40,597 nucleotides of DNA, from positions 13,759 through 54,355 of the forward strand of contig NW_003123447.1 of the NCBI RefSeq assembly GCF_000003605.2. Reading direction: 5' to 3'. Positions 22,301 through 33,590 of the stretch are shown piece by piece. The position numbers were made by a program, and so were the translations under genes. The notes beneath the pieces were generated by a model. That model ran no database searches. It was not told the DNA's origin and saw only the letters and a list, made by a program, of their open reading frames with translations. This stretch comes from Saccoglossus kowalevskii (lineage: Eukaryota > Hemichordata > Enteropneusta > Harrimaniidae). The first letter of the stretch is position 1. Every line of letters begins with the position of its first letter.

Positions 22301-25223
22301 CCAACGCACACAGATAGCAGACCGAATTGTCAAAGCCGGATAATGAGTGTGTGCCAATTAATTATTCGCATCTATCTTTTTCATTCAATAGAAAATGGAT
22401 ATTGGATTGGATGCAGAGATTTAGAACATGAGGGAGTCTTTATCTGGCTTGATGGGCAATCAGTTGATACCTCAGGCTACACCAATTGGTATAGAGGTCC
22501 TCCTGGTCGAGATCAACCCAATAACAACCATCAAAAAGACCCAACTGGTCAGGATTGTTGCCAAATGTGGTGAGATATTACTCTGATGCTTGTCAAAATA
22601 ATAGAAATTATTCCCGCAAAAAAGCTGTTACTTGTATAATTCAATTTTGCGCTAAAAATGTAATCGCTTTTTTTGCCGCTCAGTTAGTTTGATGTGGTTG
22701 TGAGTTCTCGCGACAATGGGGTTTAGTATCTCACACACCTACATATTGAGAATATGTATGGTGCCATCTTAGCACGATTGGGAAATATAAATATAAATTA
22801 TTTTTATTAATAATTATCAATTATTCAATAGCATTTGGCACAGATGTACAATAAAATAGCCTCATTTTTCCAAACATGTCCAATAATCTTGAAATCACTC
22901 TGGACTAAAACGTCTTTGAAGGACAATACAATTATGATTGAGTCAGACATGCAAACGTTAACCACATCGCGCAATATGGGTAAAACAACTAATAGAATAC
23001 AGACGCCACTTGGTCAGCCGTACCATGGTCAACAAATAAGTGAAAATGACACTCTTTTACAGCAATGTGGTATTTTTTCGTACTCTCTCGAAACATGGTG
23101 AATCAGTTGTATCCAAGTTTTAGTCTCTGACTGTCGTATACCATACGGCTTGTCTAAAACTTACCAAATATTGTATTATAGCCCAACATGAATATAATAT
23201 TGCTATAAATAAATTAGCAGTTCCGGTAAGACAACTAACAAATCGCAGAAGGCGTTTTATACAAAACATATACAAGCAAAGATATGTACGCTTAGTGACA
23301 ACGTAAAAATGAGTATTCATAAGTAATGAATAATAAACTCAACCTCACCAATTGACATTACATTTAGAAATGAATCCACAATAAGGTATGCAATGGAGAA
23401 AATTACTAATTCCGCAGTAGACATATTGAATGTGTGTAAGCGTCTATTGTCAATGCACACAATAAACGTGTGAACTTTAATAATAACAAATGAAGAAGCA
23501 ATCTAACATGCACACAGGGCAAAACAAAAATGCTGCCAATCTTATACTTGACCAATTATGGCTGAATGTACATTGTATTTTGATTTGGCAGTTTATTTTT
23601 GGAATAAATGCACACAAAATATCGTTATCATGTTCAATTTCAGGAAAATGCCTCGAACGAGGCCAAGATTTAGCTGGGATGACGATTATTGCTGGGGTAG
23701 AAAATGGTTCATCTGTGAATACGGTAAGATACCAGTTCACTGTGGCCTGTTATTCTGAATAATTAAACCAAAGTTGCATGGGGTAATACAAGAGCAATCA
23801 ACGTACGAACACATTACCTTACGTAACAAAGCAAGAGTAATACACTGTCTTCCTACCTACCCACATACAACGCCAACTATGTATGGAAGCCGTTGATATA
23901 CGGGTAGATGGGAATAACGCAGGAGTACAGGGTTACGGTTCAGGGGCTGATGTTTATATAAACCGTTGCGTTATGTAACATGTATGTAACATTTGTAACA
24001 TTTATGTCTCACGTTGTACGAAACCAAGCCCCGAGGAAGGTGTGTCTTTTGCGCTCGGCGTCGCCGCCAGTCTGAAAACCTGAAGTAAACACTCAGACAC
24101 CAACAAATACCCAAGTTCGGGGTGAAGGCTTAATTGTAACGAATTGTATTATTTTGAGAGGATGCTTGGAATAAGTTTCTTTTGTAACCTCACCCCTAAC
24201 CCTAACACTAACCCTACCCCTACCCTCCAGTGCTCCCCAATTTAACTGTATGTACATAATATTCAGTTATCTAGAGAAGGCATATACAATTGAAATGGGA
24301 GCTTTAGATGAGGGTTAGAGTTAGGATTCTTGGTGGGGTACAAAAAGATTTTTTTTATAATTTAATGTACCACTATTTTGATCTATATTTCTTACATTAC
24401 GTTTGCAGCCAGCATAGCTACCATTCTGTTTGTTTGTTTGTTTGTTGATTTTACCTTATGCGTACATTGCGTATATTTGAGCATAATAACTGTTAATATA
24501 AAAGTGACCCTTGCATCTTTGTGATCTGTATTGATCTCTCGTAACACTCATTGCCACCCACCAATACATTGAAGTTCTGTCGTGTGCCTGGTCACGTTGT
24601 AACCAGAAACCACACAGAAGGGTGGGAAGTACATTTTGACGTCTTTGTATATTTTGGAAACTCTTGGCATATATGTTGCACGAGGAATGCTTTTCGGGAG
24701 AAATTGGTTCGTATTTAACTCGCATACATTAAAGCGGGAGGGTCGTCACCTGCGCGCGCGCGGGAATTGATTCCTAAACGACGATAACAACACACACTAA
24801 AAACGCAAAGGGTAGACGCTTCTTTGTAAACAATGACACGCTATGGCCATCTGGCACATGCACAGGTCACGACTCCCCCGCTTTAACCTAAGTGGCCACT
24901 GAGAACTCGTTGAGAACGAAGCGTGGTACTCGTTTTTAGTTCCTCTAATAGTCGCCCTTTATCACGCCCACTCTTACTCTGACCTAAATAATTATGATAT
25001 TTCAGTCGACGCATTGATGCGGGTTGGGGGGGGGGGTGTATGATACACCGAGTAACTATTGTAAAGAGGCATTAGAGCCACATGTAATCTAAAATGGATG
25101 CGTTATATCTGAGACCGCACTATTGGATTATTGAGGGACGAAGGATATTTCACAACTCCTTCGTTCTCATGTCACTTAACACAAATATTTTTTTTTTTAT
25201 TTTCAGTTAACGATTGCAAATAA
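19360..25223 (+). CDS. CTLD gene C: secreted C-type lectin-like protein, 6 coding exons, 173 aa
   Basis: Coding exons: 19360-19410, 19883-19907, 21621-21791, 22392-22569, 23644-23723, 25207-25223. All are GT-AG, phases 0,1,1,2,1, total 522 nt. The signal peptide is residues 1 to about 19 (MSVMYTLSFAVVASITVHA). CTLD: Cys28 in VCVTKNRF, ESKTWC, LAVLDTNEKDKAVRQ, GYWIGC at 85-90, EGVFIWLDG, QPN at 124-126, GQDCCQMW, WDDDYC from 153, WFICE. The tail is VNDCK. It is the lone member of its subtype. The second cysteine of the C-x4-C pair is His95 here, while both the N-terminal and tail cysteines are present. The first three and the fourth to fifth exons are well supported by motif or phase. The last exon was chosen because its acceptor (long T tract, ttttcag), phase, Asp-Cys tail and a following AATAAA all fit. 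It is the least certain junction. Introns carry a 23-bp minisatellite, repeat R1 and a MITE. Confidence 0.85.
20041..20660. repeat. 23-bp minisatellite with two alternating unit types (intron 2 of gene C)
   Basis: About 26 units of 23 bases. Type 1 is GGGTTACCGGGTGTGxTGAAT plus AT; type 2 is GGGTTAACTAGTGTGATGAAT plus AT. Spacing of 23 was checked directly, for example at 20165 and 20188. For much of the array the types alternate in a 46-base or longer pattern. The first and last units are diverged. Confidence 0.95.
20753..20766. repeat. Poly-G tract (14 G)
   Basis: Uninterrupted run of 14 G on the plus strand, just past the minisatellite. Other plus-strand runs are at 20923-20932, 25026-25036, 26597-26607, 30245-30256 and 36058-36069. 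Confidence 0.95.
20960..21584. repeat. Dispersed repeat R1, copy 2 (in intron 2 of gene C)
   Basis: Second copy of the element at 7459-8018. It begins TGTCAGGGGG and ends CATGACAGT, the latter only 36 bases before exon 3 of gene C. It contains no splice site used by the gene as reconstructed. It is longer than copy 1 mainly because of additional sequence in the middle. Confidence 0.7.
24185..24232. repeat. Short CCCTAA-like tract
   Basis: A few units of CCCTAA mixed with CCCTAC and CACTAA in intron 5 of gene C. It is too short and degenerate to be more than an interstitial telomere-like tract. Confidence 0.5.
24729..24886. mobile_element. TTAA-bounded MITE, copy 2 (158 bp, in intron 5 of gene C)
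   Basis: Same family and same orientation as 11295-11459, with TTAA on both sides. Left end AGCGGGAGGGTCGTCACCTG, right end GTCACGACTCCCCCGCT. A few small indels separate the copies (for example, loss of GCACAT in the middle). It lies well away from the splice sites. Confidence 0.8.
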
Positions 25224-25379
25224 TGACGCCGTGGATTCAACAAAGTTGTATGATAATCTAATATAATACCGCTGTATAGAAAAATAATGATAATATTAAA
25301 CACCCACATACAAATATGTATTATGTATGACTTAAATTTATCAATCACTTTTTGGAATGGTGCAATGTGCATTAATTGA

Positions 25380-25385
25380 AATAAA
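25380..25385 (+). terminator. Polyadenylation signal of gene C
   Basis: AATAAA on the plus strand about 160 bases past the proposed stop codon. It supports the choice of last exon. Confidence 0.55.
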
Positions 25386-28054
25386 TGTCGTAAGGTAGAA
25401 TACCTTGCTGACGTCATCCCATCGCGTCGTGCTATGTGTTCAGTCTATTTATGTTTATGTTAAGGTAGCGAGAAGGGAAATTTTCACTTTTTTCTTGATT
25501 TTTCAAAAATTGATAAAACGGTTACTTCAGACCTTGATACATCACCCCAGGTTTACAAAAAATCGAAATTGCAAAATAACGTTGCTTAAATTAGTGTTTT
25601 AAAACGCTAGAAGAAAAGACTACAACTGCAGTTTCGTGGATATTTGCATAATGTTTATCTTTGGAAGGGTTTAAATGATAACATCTTATCTGTATACTCT
25701 GTTGTTGACGATTCTGATATAACGGGTGATAAGCTTTCCATCGAATGAGGAATACATGTCAACAGCGCCGAAAACACAACATTCTGGCACAATACATTGG
25801 TATGTACCGATAGAGGGCGCGATATATACGTCGCCGCTGGACATGCGTTCACTAATGAGTGGCACATGTACGTAAACTCGTACGTAAACTTTCCTCGAAC
25901 ACTGCTCGGACAAAATATGTTTATTTTGAGATTGAGACAAAACACATATAATGTATTCCATCTTGGGTACATCTCTAAATCTGAAAAATATCGAAATGGC
26001 TGTGAGTTTTATGGTGAGTAATATCGTGTACGTAGTTGCTCACAAGAATAAATCGGTCGTACATTGCCCGAATACTGTCTAGTAGGTTAAAGCTATACTT
26101 ATGAATATTAAAATGTATACTTAAATGTGATGTCATTTTAATTGTTTAAAATGTCGCATTTTGTTTTTTATATCATTTTTAGGATCATTAATGTTATTTT
26201 AATTGATGTTTGTGATTTGAAACATTCCGTAAATGCAATAACGGCAAAATTATGTTTTAAAGCTAAGGTATCTATTTTCCTCAAGGCGGAAAGCACCGAA
26301 TGTTATGTAATTTATGTAAATTTATTTAAGATTTAGTGATTCACGATGTATATTTCATATAATCATATCATGAACAAATTCATGCACTCAACATAATAAT
26401 GGTATGAGGTTAGTCATACACAAAATGAAACAGTATAGTTCTTACTGAATGTGCTATACGGGATATATAATATATTCATAACGCTAGCATAACAGGTTGA
26501 AATGCATTTATTTCCACCTCAAACTCAGGATTTTGCTTTGCTTTGTTTTATCAGAGCTGTTGTTCTTTCTCAAACAGATACATAATTTTCCTATTTGGGG
26601 GGGGGGGTTTATAACCCTGAATGTTTGCCGTCGTTAGGCTATACGGTTATTGCATTCAGACGGTAATATTAATACTGGTTCATACGGGAGATCTGTCATC
26701 AAACCACCTTCCATCACAAGACAAGACGGGGTTTCACAAGTTTACTTGAACCATATAAGTGATTAGATACGAATGGTTGGTTAGGGCGCACCTTAATGAC
26801 ATAATTTCCGCGTTGCATTTGGGATATATGTGTATGAGTAACAGTGGTTTTAGAGACGCGCGTCTTCTGTAATTCACAGTTAAAAAGAAGACAACTCAAA
26901 GGGCAACGCATGCGTATCTCGATTTGAACTGAACTTTGAACTTTTGTAAACCGGTCTTTTATTTACTGTATACGTGAATTTCAGATAATACTGCAACTGA
27001 CAAGCTGAGGCGCAATATACCCAAAACAACAAACAAACATGTGTACATTGCACGTTCACGATCAAGCAAAATGTAACTAGTGTATACAAGTGTGAACCTG
27101 TGTGGTTATTGGTTGCATGTCTGTTATTTTGAAAGCGCATCCCGGCGGTATAAGGTATGACTGGCTTAGGCTGGTGACATTTACACGATCATAACATGAA
27201 TATGAAAGATGAATCCCGCTTGATTAAATGATGTGGCGCAGTGAACAAGATCGGAACTTGGAATTCATTTGCCACCAAATCTCAACTGTGAGTTAAACCA
27301 ATCGTGATATAAACATTGAGTTTATTAGACTCCATGAAACTAGTTTTGCGATCGAGACTGGGGAATTCAAAGTATAAATACTGTACATTATGAGGGCGCT
27401 AATCATAGTCGAGAGAATTGAAATACGGATAATACATACTATGAGGGCGCTAATCACAGTCGGGGAAATTGAAATACGAATATTAAACATTATAGGGGAG
27501 TCGGGTTTTTATTATAACATGTTGAAAATAAACACTGACACGAAGTAAATGGCACTATACCATTTACCACGCTATTGGCATTATATGTGTCACCCTTGGG
27601 AGTAATAATATAATTTCAATTACCCGTCAGTTAGCAGTGCTGTTTACTGTGTTTGTGTTAACAACTGTTTAGACACGGTCGTTCCCGCGGACCTGGAAAA
27701 TACTATGAGAACCTGTTTCCACGTGTCAACACCGTGAATGGTGCTACGTGCTAGTTTCCCTTCGCGATGACATTAGTGCAGTTCATTTCTTAAAAACAAC
27801 ATATTTTTTCATTCAGTGTTTACTCATTGTTGTCTCTATTCTCAGATGAGGGCCACCCTCTAACTATTTTTGACAACTTGGTGAATGTAGGTGTTCTTGG
27901 ACGTAATATTGAGTTACTCCAGTGTATCTGAGTATGTGCGATCTTTCAGCCAGAATCTTTGTGTTGCTTCAAAAATATTCATCATTGCTTTGTTTTATGG
28001 TAGGGATAATAAAATTCAGACAAATTGAACCATCGTAAAATAGATGTTAAACTA
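25386..28054. other. Intergenic spacer between convergent genes C and D
   Basis: Genes C (plus) and D (minus) converge here. About 2.7 kb without a recognisable gene. It holds a poly-G run (26597-26607) and a 51-base tandem repeat (27350-27495). Two overlapping open frames at 25655-25972 on the minus strand have no recognisable motif. Confidence 0.4.
27350..27495. repeat. 51-bp tandem repeat, ~2.8 copies
   Basis: Two good units share ATGAGGGCGCTAATCA and AATTGAAATACG with a spacing of 51 (GAGGGCGC at 27392 and 27443). A diverged partial unit lies upstream. Confidence 0.75.
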
Positions 28055-28060
28055 TTTATT
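28055..28060 (-). terminator. Polyadenylation signal of gene D
   Basis: AATAAA on the minus strand, about 115 bases past the TGA stop. Confidence 0.55.
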
Positions 28061-28173
28061 ACGAAATTTGCATTGTATCTAGAATAAAATTGTAACGTTC
28101 ACATGTCGATGAAATGTTCTATATGGTGTTTCTCGCGAGATCAGCGAGATCCCGCGTTATGTCCGGTCTATGT

Positions 28174-30519
28174 TCAGCAGATCTCATGTCCTGTTCAAGC
28201 AAATCAAAATAGGTTTAAATTAGGTTAATTGAATTGAATATGCCGACAATATAGAATGGGAATAAAACTTTCGATACGATGCAGGTCTGCAAACAAATAA
28301 ATAACATCACTAATAAAGCTATAGCTACCAATTTTGATGCAATACATTGGGCAATATATGTGGTATACTTACGGTATTCACAAACAAATCCTTTCTCAGT
28401 GTCGCAGAAATCATCATCCCAGTGGAACACAGGGCTGTTTTGTGGCTTTTTCCTGCGGAATGCAAATTAGATTAGTCTTACAGCTGGTTGGTCATTACAT
28501 ATTATAAACATATTGTATCCGCCCACTACTAATATCACAGGCATCGCGGAATAAAACAAAAAATCGGGTCACACGGCGTTACTAAATTTCAGCTAAAATG
28601 AAAGCTTGCCTAAAAGTGTGAGTTTCTTTACAAATGATAAGTCAGGTATATTCTTATAAATATTGCTGTCATTCACGCATGTATGAACCGATCACCAGCT
28701 ATAATTAGTTTAAGGTGTGTACTAGGCCCAGCATTATAGCTAATAGTGTAATTGTTTGACTGGAATTCATTTTCTGATACGAAATATGTCATTATGTCCA
28801 ATCAACATAGCTATGCATTGTCAAGAATTCATACTCGAGTAAAATGTTTAAACGTATCTGTGACTTCACTGTTAGAAAAATCTAGAAGTACGGATAAATT
28901 TCGAAAAAAGGGGAAAGTTGAATTACATTCCCCCCTAACAGTTTTGATTGCTGGCCGTATTAAAACGACTGTACTTACCACATCTGACAACAGTCCTGGC
29001 CACCTGGTTGATCTGGGTTATTGTTAGGTTGGGCGGTTGGTGGACCAGCATACCAATGTGTCCATGTTTCGGATAGCATTTTTCCATTGACCCATGAAAA
29101 TACACCTTCACAGTGGAGATCCTGGCAACCAATCCAATACCCACCACCTGCCAACATCCACATTCAAATTTGTTGTAAGCGATGTCAACAATTGTATTAT
29201 GAACGAATGCTGACTTAAAATATACTAAAAAGCGGTTGATACTTACCAGGTGCGCTCTTCAAGTCGGGATCTGCGAGGATATATTGCCTGACAGTCTTGT
29301 CTTCTGCTTTCAAGTCAAATACCGCTAGTCGTCCTCCTTCTTCCTCGCAATATGCCCTGGCGCTTTGCCAGTCCATTTTGTCTGTGTAGATCACGAATCT
29401 GGACGTTTGGTAATATACTTCATATACTGTCAAAATATAAATGGTTTTATTTACAACTGAACCTATGCACATGTTACATGATTGCTATTCAAACACACAT
29501 GACCGGAACATGCAACAGTTTAAGTGGAGATTGATTTCAAGTTTCTTACCATTGTACATATCAGGGGTTAATCACATTTATTTTTTAGTTTATTTTAGCA
29601 AGGGCTAAAAAAGACAAACCATTAGTTCAAACAAATTTGAAAATAAATAGTAATGGAAAAAAAATTGCATTTTTAATATGTTAGTTAAGATTAAAGTGGA
29701 ATTCCAACTTTGTATTACAGGCAGATCACTGACTAGTGTGTTCATTATGAGAAAACGAGTTGGTATTACCACAAACCCTGAAATATTAGAGCACCTACAT
29801 CGAAAGCTTAAAGAGCGGTAGTCGTCGCGCCACGCATGCGCGAGATATTTGGGTCTCATATAAACAAAGACTGTTCAACGAGTACAAACTGAGACGTTTC
29901 CAAGCTTTAATTAGGTAATTTTTAGGTGATTGAAAGGTATCGAAGGAGTCACCGGCGGTATTCAGTGCAAGTCGCGCCCAGGGCAAACCTCATACTTGTG
30001 ATTTCCATTTGAAAAGCGCTTTGGATTGTGGGAAAATCAATGTTTTAGAACACAAATGTCGCACATGCGCAGCGCGACGACCACCGCGCTTTAATCGCAA
30101 AATCAAACGAATGTTTAGTGTCGCAATCACATGTATTTTAGTCGGAGAACACTTCTAAATTCGATTTCCGAATATTGTTGGATAAGATTATTCATAAACC
30201 GTTCAAAAACTAAAGCCTTTGTGATGTCTGAACAGGTCAGTTGAGGGGGGGGGGGTTACTACAGATCATATCGAGTCTGAATGAAGCTTGAAGTACACGG
30301 GGTTAATTGGAACTAAGTTTGAAATGTAAAATTGTAATTACCTGCCGACGTCTGTTGAAATGGAAAGAAATAATAAAATAATGTCAGTATTATTGTAAGC
30401 AAAACGTGTTCGCACAAAATTCAACATGTTGCTTTATTTTTGAAAGGGGGCGAATTCGAATGGAAATATATACTCACCCCTACAACCAGACACAGAAAAC
30501 ATAATGCCAGTCGTAACAT
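28174..30519 (-). CDS. CTLD gene D: secreted C-type lectin-like protein, 6 coding exons, 165 aa
   Basis: Coding exons, in transcript order: 30478-30519, 30342-30351, 29247-29426, 28979-29147, 28373-28452, 28174-28190. All are GT-AG, phases 0,1,1,2,1, total 498 nt. Signal peptide 1-17 (MLRLALCFLCLVVGTSA), with a good cleavage site after TSA. CTLD: SARAYC, GGRLAVFDLKAEDKTVRQ, GGYWIGC at 79-85 with the partner Cys90, EGVFSWVNG, QPN at 117-119, GGQDCCQMW, WDDDFC, GFVCEY, tail RHEIC with Cys165 as the last residue. It lacks the N-terminal cysteine of A, B and C. Exon 2 is only 10 nt. It is the sister of gene E: same length, same exon 4-6 sizes, about 42 of 57 residues identical in the exon 4 segment, and an inverted matching promoter. 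Ligand unknown. Confidence 0.9.
29808..30094. mobile_element. TTAA-bounded inverted-repeat element (287 bp, in intron 2 of gene D)
   Basis: TTAA|AGAGCGGTAGTCGTCGCG... on the left and ...CGCGACGACCACCGCGCT|TTAA on the right make imperfect terminal repeats of about 33 bases, including the GCATGCGC segment. The ends resemble those of the MITEs at 11295 and 24729 (AGCG-GG-GGTCGTC), but the interior is different. It is probably a second family moved by the same kind of transposase. Confidence 0.65.
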
Positions 30520-31164
30520 CTTGAATTTATTTCTGTGTAAACAAACGTAAGTTATTCATCTCAATTCAGGTTTAGTCTGACAAATAAAAATGTTTACTTC
30601 GATTTATGCGCCACATTCACCGCGCAACAAAGAAACAAACAAGTTGCATGGTGCCATTGACAAACACGGTGTAAGACATGCGCACTGATCTTGTCCAAAC
30701 TGCAGGTTTAACTACTCTAGTTCGGTTCGCCTTTTACAATAAACGATTCTATAATTATGTCACAATTTGTTCAACTGCATCAACAGAATATGGATACAAA
30801 CATCGATTAAAAACGAACAACTGTGTAAATATAATACACATGTATGTATTTAACTGGATAGTAGTGTTTCTGCTTTCGAGGTAATCTTAATTTCATTGTA
30901 GATTACAGAATCAAAGACAGCTGTTTTCAGTTCTATTTCGTATTTTCCGAAACATTTCTGCACATTGTATTTGATTCGATTGAATGAATGATGTCGCGAC
31001 ATAGTTCTACTACATAAGCCTTCTGAACATACAGGCGTTTATAATTTTTCTAAAATAAATGTGTGTCGAATCGAATAACCGCAAATCAATCATTTACATA
31101 CAAGACCGATAGAAGATAGATCATACTACCAATGTCAATTGTCAATAATATTGCAATGCCTTAC

Positions 31165-31352
31165 CTGTATTTAGTACACGAGGACGATGAGCATCAGATG
31201 GATCTTCTCAAATGACCACAATTCATATTGTATCGCAGTTTTTATAGAGACGGACAAACGTCAACCATACTGCTAATCCGGAGGATAAATCCCCTTTGTT
31301 TCCGGCAACCCCCGAGAATCCAATCGGCACTCTTCTAGTATGTTTGATGTAT
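31165..31352 (-). promoter_or_regulatory. Promoter and non-coding first exon of gene D
   Basis: The TATA box (TATAAAA, 31240-31246) is followed by a leader exon ending at 31165 (TACAG|gtaagg). The partner acceptor (acacag) ends at 30533, so the next exon carries 13 leader bases before the ATG. The upstream module 31236-31352 contains ATTGG (inverted CCAAT box), CCGGAA (ETS-type core) and GGATTA (TAATCC homeodomain-type core), all conserved in gene E. Factor names are inference from the motifs. Confidence 0.75.
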
Positions 31353-33413
31353 AAAAATAAATGTGTTTTCCAGCATATAATATTAATCAAACATCCATAT
31401 GGTTCATCTCAAAATCTGCGTTTTAATTTTTGTCTTTTAAATCAATTAAACCGATTTGGCGTATGGTGAAGTCCTCGTCGGGTGTGATTTATTAAAAAAC
31501 AAGCATTAATTCAATCAGAAAAGTGGCATATGTCTTCGAGGCTAATTTGGGTAATTTAGAGATACGCGCGTTTCTGAAAAAAAGTCACCAGTTACAGGAA
31601 TGTTGAAGCGGATGCTTTCGACGACGCACAACAAAGTTATTCATTCCTTTAGTAGTACAATTATATATAACAATTACATTTGTTTCGCTCCAGGATATTT
31701 ATATAGAAAACCCGTATGCTGTAAGTCGCTGTTGTGTTTTTTTTTGGTTTTGAAAAAAAGAAAGAATTTAAACTGTTCTCATATCAAGCGTAATGTACGT
31801 TGTGAAAAAATACATTTATATTATTAATCAAGTTTTTAACTTAAAGTTCAAAAATCGCATTGTGGTACAATAAGAAGAAGTGTTTCACATGACCTGGGAA
31901 ATTGCTACAAATATTAAGCTATTGAAACACTAAAATACTACTGGAATATATCCCAGACGGACACTAATGGAATCATAGTTAAATGATTTGAAATGCAGAT
32001 ATATGATTTAATGTTGGAGTACAGGAACGTTCTAATCGAGTTGTGGCTCGACAGAATTAAAGCACAAAATGAAAGCACAATTTAATTTCATCAGTATTCA
32101 TTGAGTATGAAATAAAGAGGTTATCATATATTCATGCTCGATTTTTTTTTGCAAATGCATCTGAAAATGTACTAACGACGGTTCAATACGGTCGTGAATA
32201 TCCGAAGTCGTCAGCAGACCAACTTCAGTTTTCGGTCAAGAATTATTTAGACTAACTACCTGAAACTCGCCAGATTAAACTTTTGATTGACTTTGTAGTC
32301 AAATAACTATTTGATTTGGTCAAATAATCCGCCACTTAGCTGTAACGTGTATTCGGAAACAAACAACGATTTGGGCGAAATGCGGTGTAGATACTGTCTA
32401 GTCTTTGGGCCAAGTACGTTGGAAAAAATCAAAATCAGGAATCGATAACTCAACGTTCCCATGACAGTTGTATACTCTCTCTACAGCGTCCAAAATAGTG
32501 GTCATTTGGAATACAGATACTAGGCAAAACAATCTTTGTAAAGTGTATAAATGTCAATTAACTCGAATCTGACCACTGTGAAATTGTATCCTAACAACTT
32601 TTGTTGTTAAACTGCTATATTGCACGTTGCGCTATTAAACTAGGAAATGTTATTATATGCACACGCACCACATTTATTGTGTGAGTCTATTATCATTTCC
32701 CGTACATCTATTGATAATGCCTGCTACTATATTTCGTCAAAGCAGGAGATATTTGGGACATACTAGTGTGTTGGACCCTACTATACTATTAAAAATCCGC
32801 ATAGGTGGACAATATTTCATGTAAATATGTATATATACGTTTCAGTTTTTTCTTAGCATTTGGCAGGGGGGATCGTAACCTCTTGTAGTGAGAACCAGTG
32901 TGACTGGCCTGCCAACGGGATGCTAAGGTTTTCATTGGAAAAGTTATCAGTTATATCCGTTAATGTAATTTCGTTTTATTTATCCGTAAATCAAAAATCA
33001 CTATTAAAGGTATATCTCGAAGTCGCGTTGTCAAACTCGGCGAACATTACGCGCAGTTCAATAGTGATGAAATATTAGAGATGAATGGGTGTACACAGCT
33101 AACCCACTTCAACAATGTAAATTGCCATTTTCATTTCCTATAAGCTAGTTAGAGCTCGCTAGAGATAGCTGTATTAAAACGTACCATAGCTATTTAGAAT
33201 GCACGGCACTCTTTAGCTTTCAGAGTTCATCATCCGCATTAGGACTTCATCTTTGCAGACATATGCCACTGTGCAGTTTAAGTTAATGAAGCCCATTAAA
33301 TCAATCGCACCATACGCCAAGCCGACTAAATACGATTACTTTAATTAATAGAAATATCTTTTGAGATATACCGTACGGAGAATGTGCAGTAAGTAGGCAA
33401 CCACCTTTTTTTT
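31353..33413. other. Spacer between the divergent genes D and E
   Basis: About 2.1 kb between the two inverted promoter modules. AT-rich, with no gene, RNA or clear repeat recognised. Distal control elements for either gene would be expected here, but I cannot point to one. Confidence 0.4.
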
Positions 33414-33590
33414 ATACATCAAACATAGCTGGAGAGTTCCGATTGGATTCTCGGGTGTTGCCGGAAACAAAGGAGATTTAACGTTTGGATTAGCAGTATG
33501 GTTGACGTTTGTCTGTCTCTATAAAAACTGGGTTACAATGGGCTATGTAGTCACTTGAGAAGACCGGTTTTGTACGTCCACTAGTCACAG
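33414..33590 (+). promoter_or_regulatory. Promoter and non-coding first exon of gene E
   Basis: The module 33414-33530 matches the gene D module in inverted orientation (about 105 of 117 bases by eye, no gaps). It contains ATTGG, CCGGAA, GGATTA, TTGACGTTT and the TATA box TATAAAA at 33520-33526. The leader exon ends at 33590 (TCACAG|gtaagt); the next exon starts at 34105 after tttttttcaacag and carries 25 leader bases before the ATG. Confidence 0.8.

Noticed and set aside
22835-23101. 88-codon open frame in intron 4 of gene C
   Set aside because: No motif, and it lies between two well-supported exons of the same strand.
24411-24540. Alternative last exon for gene C after the acceptor ending at 24410
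   Set aside because: It would add about 37 residues of hydrophobic, repeat-encoded sequence through a (TTTG)n run. The exon at 25207 fits the family in size, phase and Asp-Cys tail.
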